The notes under the pieces are model-generated. The model was not told the DNA's origin. It worked only from the letters and a program-made list of their open reading frames with translations, and ran no database searches. Source: an uncultured bacterium (GTDB lineage Bacteria > Patescibacteriota > Minisyncoccia > Moranbacterales > UBA2206). Taken from it: a stretch of 44,287 nucleotides of DNA. The translations under genes and the position numbers were made by a program. The stretch covers positions 1 to 44,287 of the forward strand of contig CAIMLT010000077.1 in NCBI GenBank assembly GCA_903842445.1. The letters are read 5' to 3'. This document shows positions 16,340-25,019 of this stretch, piece after piece; positions within the stretch are counted from its first letter, which is position 1; every line of letters begins with the position of its first letter.

Positions 16340-16385
16340 GAGTGCAGAATGGTTAATTTAAAAAAATGTAAACTAAAGTAAATTT

Positions 16386-18119
16386 ATGTCTAAAAATGGC
16401 CTAAGAAGTAGGATGGTTTTTTTTCTGTTTTTTTTGTTTGTTTTTATGTTCGTTCCTTTGGCAAGTCGGGCGCTGGTTACGGATACCGTGGGAATTTTGC
16501 CAGCGTATCCGGATAATAATGTGAAAGCGTCTGCTTCTTGGTTTATTTATAATCTAAAGGCAGGAGAAGAAAAACTGGATGCGGTGATGCTGATAAATAA
16601 TAAAGATGAAACGGTAGTGCTGAAAATATATGCCGTGGATGCAATGTCAACGGTGGATGGAGGATTTGCTCTTGCTTCAGAAACTGATCCGAACAGTGGA
16701 GTTGGCACTTGGGTGAAATTGGCTGCCAATGAAATTGAGTTACCGCCCAAAACAGAGAAACTCATTCCCTTCACCTTCACTGTTCCTAAAAATGCCGATA
16801 CCGGAGATCATGCCGGTGGAATTGTAATTCAGGAGATAGAAATGGTGGATACTGGTGGCACAATGACAGGAGTAAGAATAATCAGTCGAGTTGGCGTGAG
16901 GATTTATGAAACTGTGCCAGGAGAAGTGAAGAAAGGTTTTGAAATCACCAGGTTTGATTGGCGGTTGGAGTCAAATGGAGTAGCTAGCTTCATTAAAGAT
17001 CTTTTGGATGTTAATAAAAAAACCATCTTTACTGTTGGAATAAAAAATAAGGGCAATGTGAGAATCACGCCAACGGCAATGGTTGAGGTGAGAAATATGT
17101 TGGGAATAAAAACTGCACAGCTCGACAACAAAAGTCTTGGAGTCGTTTTTCCACTAACCGAAAACAGTGACGGAATGATCTCTTGGGAGAAGGCGCCCAT
17201 GTTCGGTCGCTATAAAATAAAAGCAACTGTTAAATTTGAAGAAGATGGTCTTGGTGAGGACTCGAAAGAAATTGCCATTTGGGTTTTCCCTTATCGAATG
17301 ATATTTTTGACAATAATCTTTGTGGTTTTGTTTACGCTCGTGAGATTGATCGGTCTTTATTTTCGTGAAGCTGGAAAAGAAAAGATGCCAATTTATCAAG
17401 TTAAGCTTGGGGATAATCTAGCTGATCTCGGTCGTAAATTTATGGCACCGTGGAGAATGATTGCCAAGCTAAATTTTATTGGAGAACCTTTTGACATTAA
17501 AGAGGGCGAAAAACTATTTATTCCAATAAGTAAGCGCAATAAAGATTTGCTTAGGCGTTTCAAGGAGCAGGGTGAGCTTTTGCCTTCAATCATTGAACGT
17601 TCAAAAGAGTCGCGATTTAAGAAGAAAAAAACTATTATAATTATCATTTTCGCCATTTTGATTATCGCGGGTGCTATTTGGGGAATAAAAATGAGAAGAG
17701 ACAAGATGATTCACGAGGAAATTTCTGTGCCAATAAATGAAGAGAAACCACCGATGGAAACAACTGAAAGAACCAAAGCCGGTGCTTTCAAGAAATCCAA
17801 TGTAGATGTGGCCATCCTTACTCCGGGAAGTGTTGATAAAATTTCGAGCGATCAGTTGTTCAAGAAATTAAAATTGATAGGATATCGGATTAAGTTGGGT
17901 GGCGTTGCCCCAGAAAATAATTATGCCGTTACAACTGTTGAATATAAAATAAACAAGCAAGAACAGGCAGAAATGGTTAGAAATGATCTCGGACTTAAGA
18001 ATGTCAATATGCAAGAGGTTGCTAATCTGGAAAACGATGTCGTGATCTATAATTTTGATCCTGCTAGCTCGTATTTTGATTTAGTGCATGCCGCTTCGGT
18101 CCTGCAAAATGTTGAATAG
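16386..18119 (+). CDS. DUF916/WxL-interacting-like membrane protein with LysM-like and LytR_C-like domains
   Basis: This 577-residue protein has, in order: a signal peptide (to about residue 30, ending ASRA); an immunoglobulin-like region (about 31-215) with GILPAYPDN, SWFIYNLKAG and GDHAGGIVIQE, matching the DUF916 WxL-interacting family; a second beta domain to about 297; a membrane helix (about 301-325); a LysM-like segment (about 335-382, YQVKLGDNLADLGRKF ... GEKLFIPIS); a second helix (about 416-436); and a LytR_C-like domain (about 470-570, DVAILTPGSVDK ... LKLIGYRIKLGG). With the N-terminus outside, the LysM-like part would face the cytoplasm and the C-terminal domain would be outside again, which is unusual. 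DUF916 proteins bind WxL proteins, and two WxL-like genes lie at 94-1316. It probably organises surface proteins at the wall. Confidence 0.72.
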   Translation: MSKNGLRSRMVFFLFFLFVFMFVPLASRALVTDTVGILPAYPDNNVKASASWFIYNLKAGEEKLDAVMLINNKDETVVLKIYAVDAMSTVDGGFALASETDPNSGVGTWVKLAANEIELPPKTEKLIPFTFTVPKNADTGDHAGGIVIQEIEMVDTGGTMTGVRIISRVGVRIYETVPGEVKKGFEITRFDWRLESNGVASFIKDLLDVNKKTIFTVGIKNKGNVRITPTAMVEVRNMLGIKTAQLDNKSLGVVFPLTENSDGMISWEKAPMFGRYKIKATVKFEEDGLGEDSKEIAIWVFPYRMIFLTIIFVVLFTLVRLIGLYFREAGKEKMPIYQVKLGDNLADLGRKFMAPWRMIAKLNFIGEPFDIKEGEKLFIPISKRNKDLLRRFKEQGELLPSIIERSKESRFKKKKTIIIIIFAILIIAGAIWGIKMRRDKMIHEEISVPINEEKPPMETTERTKAGAFKKSNVDVAILTPGSVDKISSDQLFKKLKLIGYRIKLGGVAPENNYAVTTVEYKINKQEQAEMVRNDLGLKNVNMQEVANLENDVVIYNFDPASSYFDLVHAASVLQNVE

Positions 18120-18163
18120 AGCTTAAAATAATTAAAGAGTGATTCTATCGGTCTTGTTTATTT

Positions 18164-19198
18164 ATGCAAAATTGGCAAAAGTATTTTTCGAAAACTAAAG
18201 TATTTATCCATATTCATCACGGATGGCTTATCTTGTTTTTGGTTGGGCTGATATTTATTTTTGGATATCGACAGGGAATGAGATTTGAGAAAGAAAGAGG
18301 ATTCAACGAGGAGCGTCAAATATCCCAAATGAGGCAGAATGGCAATAGCTTCAAATTTATCAATCCACTTTTGGAGTGTGAAAGTTTCAGCGAAGGGAAT
18401 TTCATTCGGTCCAAAGAATTGGAGTCGAGTATGCAAAAAATGATAGCTTCAGTTAGTCGCGATCCTGATGTTGAGCATCTTTCGATCTATTTTCGTGATC
18501 TTAACAATGGTCCCTGGATGGGGTTTAATGAAAGTGAAAAATTTTCACCAGCGAGTCTTCTTAAGGTTCCAATTATGATGGCTTATTTGAAAAAAGCTGA
18601 AAATGATCTTGCATTTTTGAAAAAAGAAATTATTTATAAAGAAGACTATCAAGAGAAGAAGTTCATTGGGAATGTCGAATCCGGAGTTAGGTTGATTGAG
18701 AATGAAAAATATTCTATCGAAGAATTGCTAAAAGATATGATTGTTTATTCTGATAACGATTCTGCCAGGATACTTCTGGAGAATATTGATCAAAGTTTTT
18801 TGGAAAAAATATATACTGATCTAACGCTACCTATCCCGGGAAAATCCAAAGAAGTTGAGAACTTCATGACAGTCAAGGAATATGCTTCTTTTTTTCGTAT
18901 TTTGTATAATGCTTCATACCTTAACAGGGAGATGTCTGAAAAGGCGCTGGAGATTCTTTCTTGGTCTGATTTTAAAGACGGCTTATTAGCTGGTGTGCCA
19001 AATGACATTAAGGTGGCGCATAAATTTGGAGAAAGAAGCCTTGATAACACAGTTCAATTGCATGATTGTGGAATAATATACAACAAAGAAAAACCATATC
19101 TGCTTTGCGTGATGACGCGAGGAAAAAAATTTGAAAAGCTGAAATGGGTAATTAGAATAGTATCAGAAAAAGTTTGGGAGGAAACTCAAAAACAATAA
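18164..19198 (+). CDS. Class-A beta-lactamase-fold serine hydrolase, membrane-anchored
   Basis: This 344-residue protein has one N-terminal membrane helix (about residues 20-38) and then a penicillin-recognising serine hydrolase domain. The motifs are S131-L-L-K134 (SxxK), S196-D-N198 (SDN), and H286-K-F-G289 in the place of KTG. Replacement of the third-motif threonine or serine by phenylalanine is a departure from active beta-lactamases. A relaxed-specificity carboxypeptidase or other peptidase role in wall turnover is therefore at least as likely as antibiotic hydrolysis. It lies 44 bases after the DUF916-like gene and 4 bases before an HTH membrane protein, so probably in one operon. Confidence 0.8.
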   Translation: MQNWQKYFSKTKVFIHIHHGWLILFLVGLIFIFGYRQGMRFEKERGFNEERQISQMRQNGNSFKFINPLLECESFSEGNFIRSKELESSMQKMIASVSRDPDVEHLSIYFRDLNNGPWMGFNESEKFSPASLLKVPIMMAYLKKAENDLAFLKKEIIYKEDYQEKKFIGNVESGVRLIENEKYSIEELLKDMIVYSDNDSARILLENIDQSFLEKIYTDLTLPIPGKSKEVENFMTVKEYASFFRILYNASYLNREMSEKALEILSWSDFKDGLLAGVPNDIKVAHKFGERSLDNTVQLHDCGIIYNKEKPYLLCVMTRGKKFEKLKWVIRIVSEKVWEETQKQ

Positions 19199-19202
19199 AT
19201 TG

Positions 19203-19640
19203 ATGGAAGGAAATAATCTAAAATTAATTTCACTCAAGGATGCTAGCAAGCTCACGCCATATAGCGCAGACTATTTGAGTCTTTTGGTGCGCAAAGGTAA
19301 ATTGGAAGGATATAAACGAGAAGGGAAGTGGTTTACGACTGATAGTGCCGTGAAAAGTTATCTTCAAAAGACAGCTGAGTCCAGCTATGAACATCAGCAA
19401 AATTTGAATGTTAAGGTGCCGGCGGATGAAATCAGAAAAGCTAAGATCAACTATCGTTGGGCAACCGTTTTGCTTTTGGTTGTGCTTTTTTCAGGTATTT
19501 TAATTTGGAAAATATTAGATGATAAGAATACGGAAAACATTCGAAATAAATATCGAATTTCTGAAGATAAAGATGGAAATATGACAATTTTTGTGCCTAA
19601 TCCGGCGCTTATTAAATCGGTTAATGTGATGCAGAAATAG
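19203..19640 (+). CDS. Small HTH-domain membrane protein
   Basis: The ATG at 19203 gives 145 residues; a TTG three bases earlier is the alternative. The N-terminal half (about residues 7-57) reads as an excisionase/MerR-like helix-turn-helix: LKDASKLTPYSADYLSLLV, RKGKLEGYKREGKWF, then a helix with SAVKSYLQK. A single membrane helix follows (about 81-102, TVLLLVVLFSGILIWKIL), and the last part is a short extracytoplasmic tail. It could be a membrane-bound regulator; the HTH may instead serve as a protein-binding module. It directly follows the serine hydrolase gene. Confidence 0.7.
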   Translation: MEGNNLKLISLKDASKLTPYSADYLSLLVRKGKLEGYKREGKWFTTDSAVKSYLQKTAESSYEHQQNLNVKVPADEIRKAKINYRWATVLLLVVLFSGILIWKILDDKNTENIRNKYRISEDKDGNMTIFVPNPALIKSVNVMQK

Positions 19641-19649
19641 GGGGAAAAG

Positions 19650-19706
19650 TTATCCACAGCTGATTTTTTGACAACTCTTCCTTGGGTTGTTTTTTTGTGG
19701 TATAAT
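19650..19706 (+). promoter_or_regulatory. Promoter region with DnaA-box-like TTATCCACA and extended -10
   Basis: TTATCCACA (19650-19658) is a perfect DnaA-box sequence. A T-rich tract TTGTTTTTTTGT (19687-19698) leads into the -10 TATAAT (19701-19706), with TGG just before it. No -35 at standard distance is convincing; a TTGACA at 19668-19673 is 27 bases away. The same two blocks, at nearly the same spacing, lie before the operon at 34201. It would drive the S74 surface protein gene at 19800. Confidence 0.65.
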
Positions 19707-19799
19707 TATGGTATCGATAGGCTATCCGATACAGTATCGAGTAGGCTTAAATAAAGCAAAAAAATAGCAAACATCGCAGAACATAAAAACAGACGGAAA

Positions 19800-22700
19800 A
19801 TGAAGAAGGATCTGCTAAAAAAAATCAAAAATTTTTCAGCATTTTTGGGAGGAATGCTTATTTTGATTTTTCTGTTTTGTTATTCTTCAAAAGCCGAAGC
19901 GGCTATTACTAAAGAAATCAATTATCAAGGACGTTTGACGAATCTTTCGGATGTTAATGTATCTGATGCGAGCTATAATATGGTTTTTCGGATTTATGAT
20001 GCGGCTTCGGGCGGAACTTGTCTTTGGTCGGCAAGGGGCAATTGTGGAGCGCCAACGGCACGCGCTGTAACAACAAGTGGGGGAATTTTTTCTATTGGCC
20101 TTGGTGATACTGCTGCAGGAGACAATGCAATTAGTTTAGAATGGGATGCTACATATTATTTGAGTGTTCAAGTTGGAACGGATAGCGAGATGTCGTCAAG
20201 AAAGAAAATAAGTGCTTCAGGATATGCTTTTAATGCTAATAATTTAATTGGAGACGGTCGAGTTAGTCTTTCAAATACTTCAAATGCGGTTGCGACCCTG
20301 GCTCTTACTAATAACACTGCCACTACAATTGGAAATGGTGCTAACACTCTAGGTGTTCTCGATTTGCAATCGACATCCCTTACGACCGGAAATTTTTTAA
20401 ACATGGAATTAAATGCTCTGACAAGTGGCAAGGGTTTGAATCTTTCTTCCACTTCTGTTGGATTAATCGGAGATCTTGCCAACATTACTGCTTCTGGCAA
20501 TAACGCCGGAGTTACAGGAAATGTCCTCAAAGTTGGCCTAACAGGCGCTTCGGCTGTTGGCACAGCTCTTAATGTTACTTCAGCCGGATCCGGTGGATAT
20601 GCGCTGAGAGTGAATGATGACGGAACCTATACGGATACATCTCCTTTCGTAGTTGATTATGCCGGTAATGTTGGGATTGGGACGACGAGTCCGTCGGCAA
20701 AGTTGGCTGTTTTGGGTGGTGAAATAGTGTTACGTGAGGATGACAACGAGAATAATGCTATTAGCTTATTATCTGATGATAATAATGGATGGATGGAATT
20801 GTATTATGCTGGAGTCAGCAAGATTCGTCTGTCAGCTTCAGATATTTATGCTACTTATTTCACTGCCGGCAATGTCGGCATCGGCACGACTGCTCCGACA
20901 GCAACACTTACGATTAAATCTGCCAATACACTTTCAGGTGATTATGCCTTTGAAGCTGGCAATATTGGAGTTGGCAACAACGGAATAATTTTTGAAGCGG
21001 CAACAGCTGATGCCTATGAAGGGTATCTAACTTTAGCTGATCAAACAACAGCTGATCACACCTGGACATTGCCAAATGTTACCGGTGCGATTATCACAAC
21101 TGGAGATACTGGCACAGTTACAGGTACAATGGTTGGAGCTAATGCGCTTGACTTCATCGACTTCGAAGACACGCTCGATCTTGATGCTAATTTAACCTTA
21201 AATCAAATCGCCTACACTTGGACGCAAAGTTTTACCGGAACGACAACAACAGGTCTGACATACAACGCCAGTGCTCTAACCTCAGGCTACGCTCAAAACA
21301 TCAATGTTAATGGAGCCGCCGTCCTCACCACCGGAGGAGCTATTAACATTGTCGGACCAACAGGAACGGCCGCCCAAGCTGCCGGATCTCTTCTCAAAAT
21401 AACTACCGCCGGAGCTGTAACCGGCACCGCCGGAAGTGGTAACTCTTTGCAAATTTCCAGTGGAACTCTGACCGGCACAATAGCTTCCATCTCTGATGCT
21501 GGAGTCATGACCACCACCGGAAATCTTTTGACGATGACGGCGAATGCCGCCACAACCCCGACCGGACTGCTCACCATAAATGCCAATGGTTTGACAACCG
21601 GCACAGCCGCTTATCTTTCTTCTACTTCAACCGCCTTCACCACCGGCGGACTACTCAATATATCTGCTACCGGAGCTCCAGCGGCCTCTTGGACCGGCGA
21701 TCTAGCTAAAATTGAATATAATAGCGCCGATGTGGATGTGGATGGAGCGGCTCTTAAGGTGGGAATTATTGGTGCCGCTGCCGGAGATGGAACAGCGCTT
21801 AACATTACAACCGGTCAAACTGGAACATATGCTTATGCCCTGAGAGTGAATGATGACGGAACCTATACGGATACATCTCCTTTCGTAGTTGATTATGCCG
21901 GTAATGTTGGGATTGGGACGACGAGTCCGGCAAAAGCTTTACATGTGAAGATTAGCACAGACGGCGCTCCGGTTAGATTTGAAGATTCAAGCGGTTATTG
22001 CGAAATGAATCCAATCACTACAACTTGGACTTGCACTTCTGATGCAAGACTGAAAAAAGATATTCAATCTTTGTCAAGCTTTGATAATCTTACCCGGATA
22101 AATCAAATACGCCCAGTCTCTTTCAAATGGAGGAAGCAATCTGATGACACGATTCGTTTTGGTCTTATCGCTCAAGAAGTTGAACAGGTTTTTCCTGAAT
22201 TTGTCAGCACAGATGAAAATGGGTTAAAGGTTGTAATGTATGGCGCTTTTACAGTAACTTTAATTTCTGCCATGCAGGCTCAACAAAATCAAATAGATAG
22301 CATATCTGCCATGGCTGATGACTTTTCCGGTTCGCTTGATGTGCAAAACAAAGAAATGCAGCAACTTTCAGAGGCGCTTTCTTCGCTCACTATCGATTCT
22401 CAAAATAAAGAAGTTGCCATTCAACAAAAAATTAGTTCTCTGCGGGATAATTTAAATTTTGGCGGTTCACAGATTAATAGCTTAGGCGCTAAAATGAACT
22501 TAGTTGATGAGCGTTTGTCGCAGAATATCCAAGAAAAAACAGAAGTTTCTTTTTATAAATTCGCAGAGGTAAGCGATCAGCTCTTTTCAACTATTTCTAA
22601 TCAAGTTGTTGAGGATAGTCAATTTTCCGGAGCATATGACAATCCGGAAAATTTTCAAGAAGTGCGAGTTAATCTTTCAGGCGCTAATCAAATTGATCTT

Positions 22701-23579
22701 TCTGAAAAAGAAATCAAAGAAAGCTACCTTGTTTATGATGTTTTCATTGAGGATCCAAGTGCCTTTTTGGATTTCAACACTGAGCTTGGCAATCAAGTTG
22801 ATCAGAGAGAGTTGCAATGGAACAGTTCGGCGCATCCGTTTTTTCTTCCTGGTTGGAATCAAGTTAAGTTATCCTTGAATTCTGGCATCAAGACCGGTTC
22901 AATTGATTGGCAAAATCTAAACTATTTCCGCGCCTACTTCAAATTCAAAACTAATAATAATTTGAAGTTTAAAGATATTCACATTGAAACCAAGGCAGTT
23001 TATCGGCCATTGGCACAGATTGTTGATGCGAAGGAGTTGGATCTGTGGAATAATGCGGATCAAGGCACGGCCATCAAAGATATCTTTGTTAAGCTGGAAA
23101 TTCAAAAAGAAACCAACTTTCAAGTGACGAAGTTGAGTCAAGAGTTAGTTGCGATGCAAGATCAACTGAGTCTTTTACAAGAACAAACTAAGGCCGTGAT
23201 TGATTTTTCACTGGCAATGAATTTAGACAAGGTTGTTTATAGAGATGCCAGTGGCAGTGTTCTTGGGCTTAGCGTTATTCAGGCTGAAGAAGTTGAGGCA
23301 AAAAAAGTTAAGGCCGAAGACTATGTTGTCAGTGAAAATTCAGATCCGCTCAAGAATAATGTTGGATCGGTGATAGTTCGTATCGGTGAACAAGAAGTGT
23401 TGATTAAGAATGCCGGAGTAACCATCGATTCCAAAATCATTGTAACTCCAGTCGGATCAAGCCCGGTTTTCTGGGTAATCTCTGAAAAGATGAATGGAAT
23501 TGGCTTTAAAATTAAGCTTGATAAGCCGGCTGAGTTCGATATCGCTTTCGACTATTGGGTAATTGGGGTTGAAAAATAG
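19800..23579 (+). CDS. Giant surface protein with Peptidase_S74 intramolecular chaperone domain
   Basis: This 1259-residue secreted protein has a signal peptide ending near residue 34 (KAEA). An N-terminal domain (about 35-150) opens with ITKEINYQGRLTNL. A long Gly/Thr/Ala-rich beta-repeat stalk follows (about 160-735), with phage-fibre-like NVGIGTT motifs at about 290, 358 and 702. The S74 domain (about 745-850) carries TSDARLKKDI and GLIAQEVEQVFPEFV. Cleavage is expected between S747 and D748, as in phage tail spikes where this chaperone drives trimerisation and then cuts itself off. Unlike phage chaperones, some 510 residues follow S747: a coiled coil (about 855-935), a jelly-roll-like domain (about 955-1090), another heptad segment and a terminal beta domain. 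A 90-bp direct repeat lies inside. It probably forms a trimeric adhesive fibre. Confidence 0.85.
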   Translation: MKKDLLKKIKNFSAFLGGMLILIFLFCYSSKAEAAITKEINYQGRLTNLSDVNVSDASYNMVFRIYDAASGGTCLWSARGNCGAPTARAVTTSGGIFSIGLGDTAAGDNAISLEWDATYYLSVQVGTDSEMSSRKKISASGYAFNANNLIGDGRVSLSNTSNAVATLALTNNTATTIGNGANTLGVLDLQSTSLTTGNFLNMELNALTSGKGLNLSSTSVGLIGDLANITASGNNAGVTGNVLKVGLTGASAVGTALNVTSAGSGGYALRVNDDGTYTDTSPFVVDYAGNVGIGTTSPSAKLAVLGGEIVLREDDNENNAISLLSDDNNGWMELYYAGVSKIRLSASDIYATYFTAGNVGIGTTAPTATLTIKSANTLSGDYAFEAGNIGVGNNGIIFEAATADAYEGYLTLADQTTADHTWTLPNVTGAIITTGDTGTVTGTMVGANALDFIDFEDTLDLDANLTLNQIAYTWTQSFTGTTTTGLTYNASALTSGYAQNINVNGAAVLTTGGAINIVGPTGTAAQAAGSLLKITTAGAVTGTAGSGNSLQISSGTLTGTIASISDAGVMTTTGNLLTMTANAATTPTGLLTINANGLTTGTAAYLSSTSTAFTTGGLLNISATGAPAASWTGDLAKIEYNSADVDVDGAALKVGIIGAAAGDGTALNITTGQTGTYAYALRVNDDGTYTDTSPFVVDYAGNVGIGTTSPAKALHVKISTDGAPVRFEDSSGYCEMNPITTTWTCTSDARLKKDIQSLSSFDNLTRINQIRPVSFKWRKQSDDTIRFGLIAQEVEQVFPEFVSTDENGLKVVMYGAFTVTLISAMQAQQNQIDSISAMADDFSGSLDVQNKEMQQLSEALSSLTIDSQNKEVAIQQKISSLRDNLNFGGSQINSLGAKMNLVDERLSQNIQEKTEVSFYKFAEVSDQLFSTISNQVVEDSQFSGAYDNPENFQEVRVNLSGANQIDLSEKEIKESYLVYDVFIEDPSAFLDFNTELGNQVDQRELQWNSSAHPFFLPGWNQVKLSLNSGIKTGSIDWQNLNYFRAYFKFKTNNNLKFKDIHIETKAVYRPLAQIVDAKELDLWNNADQGTAIKDIFVKLEIQKETNFQVTKLSQELVAMQDQLSLLQEQTKAVIDFSLAMNLDKVVYRDASGSVLGLSVIQAEEVEAKKVKAEDYVVSENSDPLKNNVGSVIVRIGEQEVLIKNAGVTIDSKIIVTPVGSSPVFWVISEKMNGIGFKIKLDKPAEFDIAFDYWVIGVEK
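20604..20693 (+). repeat. 90-bp direct repeat, copy 1 (inside the S74 gene)
   Basis: This segment is identical to 21840-21929. It encodes a stretch running from LRVNDDGTYTD through NVGIGTTSP. The two copies are 1236 bases apart, a multiple of three, so recombination between them would delete 412 residues in frame. Confidence 0.9.
21840..21929 (+). repeat. 90-bp direct repeat, copy 2 (inside the S74 gene)
   Basis: Exact second copy of 20604-20693. Identity extends a few bases further upstream with one mismatch. It ends just before the segment leading into the S74 chaperone domain. Confidence 0.9.
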
Positions 23580-23595
23580 CTTGCATTATTTCTGC

Positions 23596-23625
23596 AAAGA
23601 CACATAACGCAATGTGTCTTTTTTG
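23596..23625 (+). terminator. Rho-independent terminator after the S74 gene
   Basis: A perfect 10-bp stem, AAAGACACAT (23596-23605) with ATGTGTCTTT (23612-23621), encloses a 6-base loop and is followed by a T-run. It lies 16 bases after the stop of the S74 gene. Confidence 0.85.
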
Positions 23626-23703
23626 CTTCGAGGTTGCCTTAAGGGTTGGCTTGATATATAGTTAATATTAAGATAAAGGGTGAAAATATTTAAACTTAAA
23701 AAT

Positions 23704-24960
23704 ATGGAAACATTTGAAATTATTGGTGGAAAAAAGCTTAAAGGAGAAATTGAAGTACGTGGTTCTAAGAATGCGACAACGCCAATTTTGGCGGCAACAC
23801 TTTTGACGGAAAAAGAGTGTATTATTTCCAATATTCCATTGATTGAAGATGTTTATCGAATGTTAGAAATTTTATCCAGCATGGGATCGGAAATCCGTTG
23901 GTTGGGAAAAAGAAAAGTTAGTGTTAAAAACGAAAAGATTGATCCGGATAAGATAGACCTGGAAACGGTGAAAAAATTGCGCTCATCCGTTTTACTTCTG
24001 GGATCTTTGAGCGCTCGCTTTGATAAGTTTAAATTTTATCGACCTGGCGGTTGCGTGATCGGTGCGCGTCCGCTTGGCACGCATTTTGAAGCATTGCGTA
24101 AAATGGGTGTGGATATTTTGCAAAATGATCGAGACTATATTATTAATGCACAAAAAAGAAAAGCGACAAAGTTAACATTAGGAGAAATGTCTGTAACGGC
24201 TACGGAAAATGCTATGATGTTGGCTGCCGCAATGCCGGGAAAAACTATCATTAAGGCTTGTGCTTGCGAACCGCACGTGGAAGATTTGGGAAAGTTTTTA
24301 ATTGCGCTTGGTGCAAAAATAAAGGGACTTGGAACGCATAGTTTGGAAATTAGCGGAGTAAAAAAAATGCATAAAGCAACACATGTTGTTATTCCTGATG
24401 CCAATGAAGCAGCTACCTTACTTATTTTGGGTGTGATAAGTGGAAGTTCAATTAAGGTGCGAAATGCCAGGGAAGATCATCTTGATTTGGTTTTGGAAAA
24501 GTTGCGCGAGTTTGGCGCGGATTTTAAGATTGGAAAAAATATGATTGAAGTTATTCCAGCTAAAAAATTGCAAGCAATTTCCAAGGTGGATACGCGAACA
24601 TATCCTGGTGTGCCATCGGATGTTCAAGCACCTTTCGGAGTGCTTGCGACACAAGCTGAAGGTGAAACGCTAATTCATGATTCGCTGTATGAAAGTCGCT
24701 TTAATTATATTGGCGAGTTGAAAAAAATGGGAGCTAAGGCGAAGATTGTTGATTCGCATCGTGTTTTAGTCAGTGGCCCGACTAAGCTAAAAGGTAAAAT
24801 CATTACTAGTTTTGATTTGCGTGCCGGAGTGTCATTGATTATGGCTGCTCTAATTGCTGAAGGTAAAACAATTATCAAGGAAATTTATCAAGTTGATCGT
24901 GGTTATGAAAGAATTGAAGAGCGTTTGCAAAAGCTGGGGGCGGAAATAAGAAGGGTGTAA
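23704..24960 (+). CDS. murA: UDP-N-acetylglucosamine 1-carboxyvinyltransferase
   Basis: This 418-residue protein, the normal length for MurA, catalyses the first committed step of peptidoglycan synthesis, transfer of enolpyruvate from PEP to UDP-GlcNAc. The visible signatures are RGSKNA near the N-terminus (catalytic Lys/Asn), RPGGCVIGARPLGTHF with the active-site cysteine at about C117 (the residue attacked by fosfomycin), ATENAMMLAA, and RAGVSLIMAALIAEG near the C-terminus. I use the ATG giving METFEIIGGKKLKG; a GTG eight codons upstream is less likely. It is followed by mreB after 59 bases, so cell-wall precursor synthesis and wall-shape control are linked here. Confidence 0.95.
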   Translation: METFEIIGGKKLKGEIEVRGSKNATTPILAATLLTEKECIISNIPLIEDVYRMLEILSSMGSEIRWLGKRKVSVKNEKIDPDKIDLETVKKLRSSVLLLGSLSARFDKFKFYRPGGCVIGARPLGTHFEALRKMGVDILQNDRDYIINAQKRKATKLTLGEMSVTATENAMMLAAAMPGKTIIKACACEPHVEDLGKFLIALGAKIKGLGTHSLEISGVKKMHKATHVVIPDANEAATLLILGVISGSSIKVRNAREDHLDLVLEKLREFGADFKIGKNMIEVIPAKKLQAISKVDTRTYPGVPSDVQAPFGVLATQAEGETLIHDSLYESRFNYIGELKKMGAKAKIVDSHRVLVSGPTKLKGKIITSFDLRAGVSLIMAALIAEGKTIIKEIYQVDRGYERIEERLQKLGAEIRRV

Positions 24961-25019
24961 TATTGAAAAAAATAATAAATTAGAGAGAAGCCAATGTTTA
25001 ATTATTTTACTAAAAACCT

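Noticed and set aside
19650-19658. Chromosomal replication origin suggested by a perfect DnaA box
   Set aside because: Only single boxes occur (here and at 34114), with no cluster, no AT-rich unwinding repeats and no dnaA or dnaN gene nearby; both boxes sit in promoter regions instead.
20168-21805. Long antisense open frames opposite the S74 gene (up to 131 codons)
   Set aside because: They are rich in Val, Ala and Pro as expected from the complement of Gly/Thr/Ala-repeat coding sequence, and they lie over a clear sense-strand gene with signal peptide and S74 domain.
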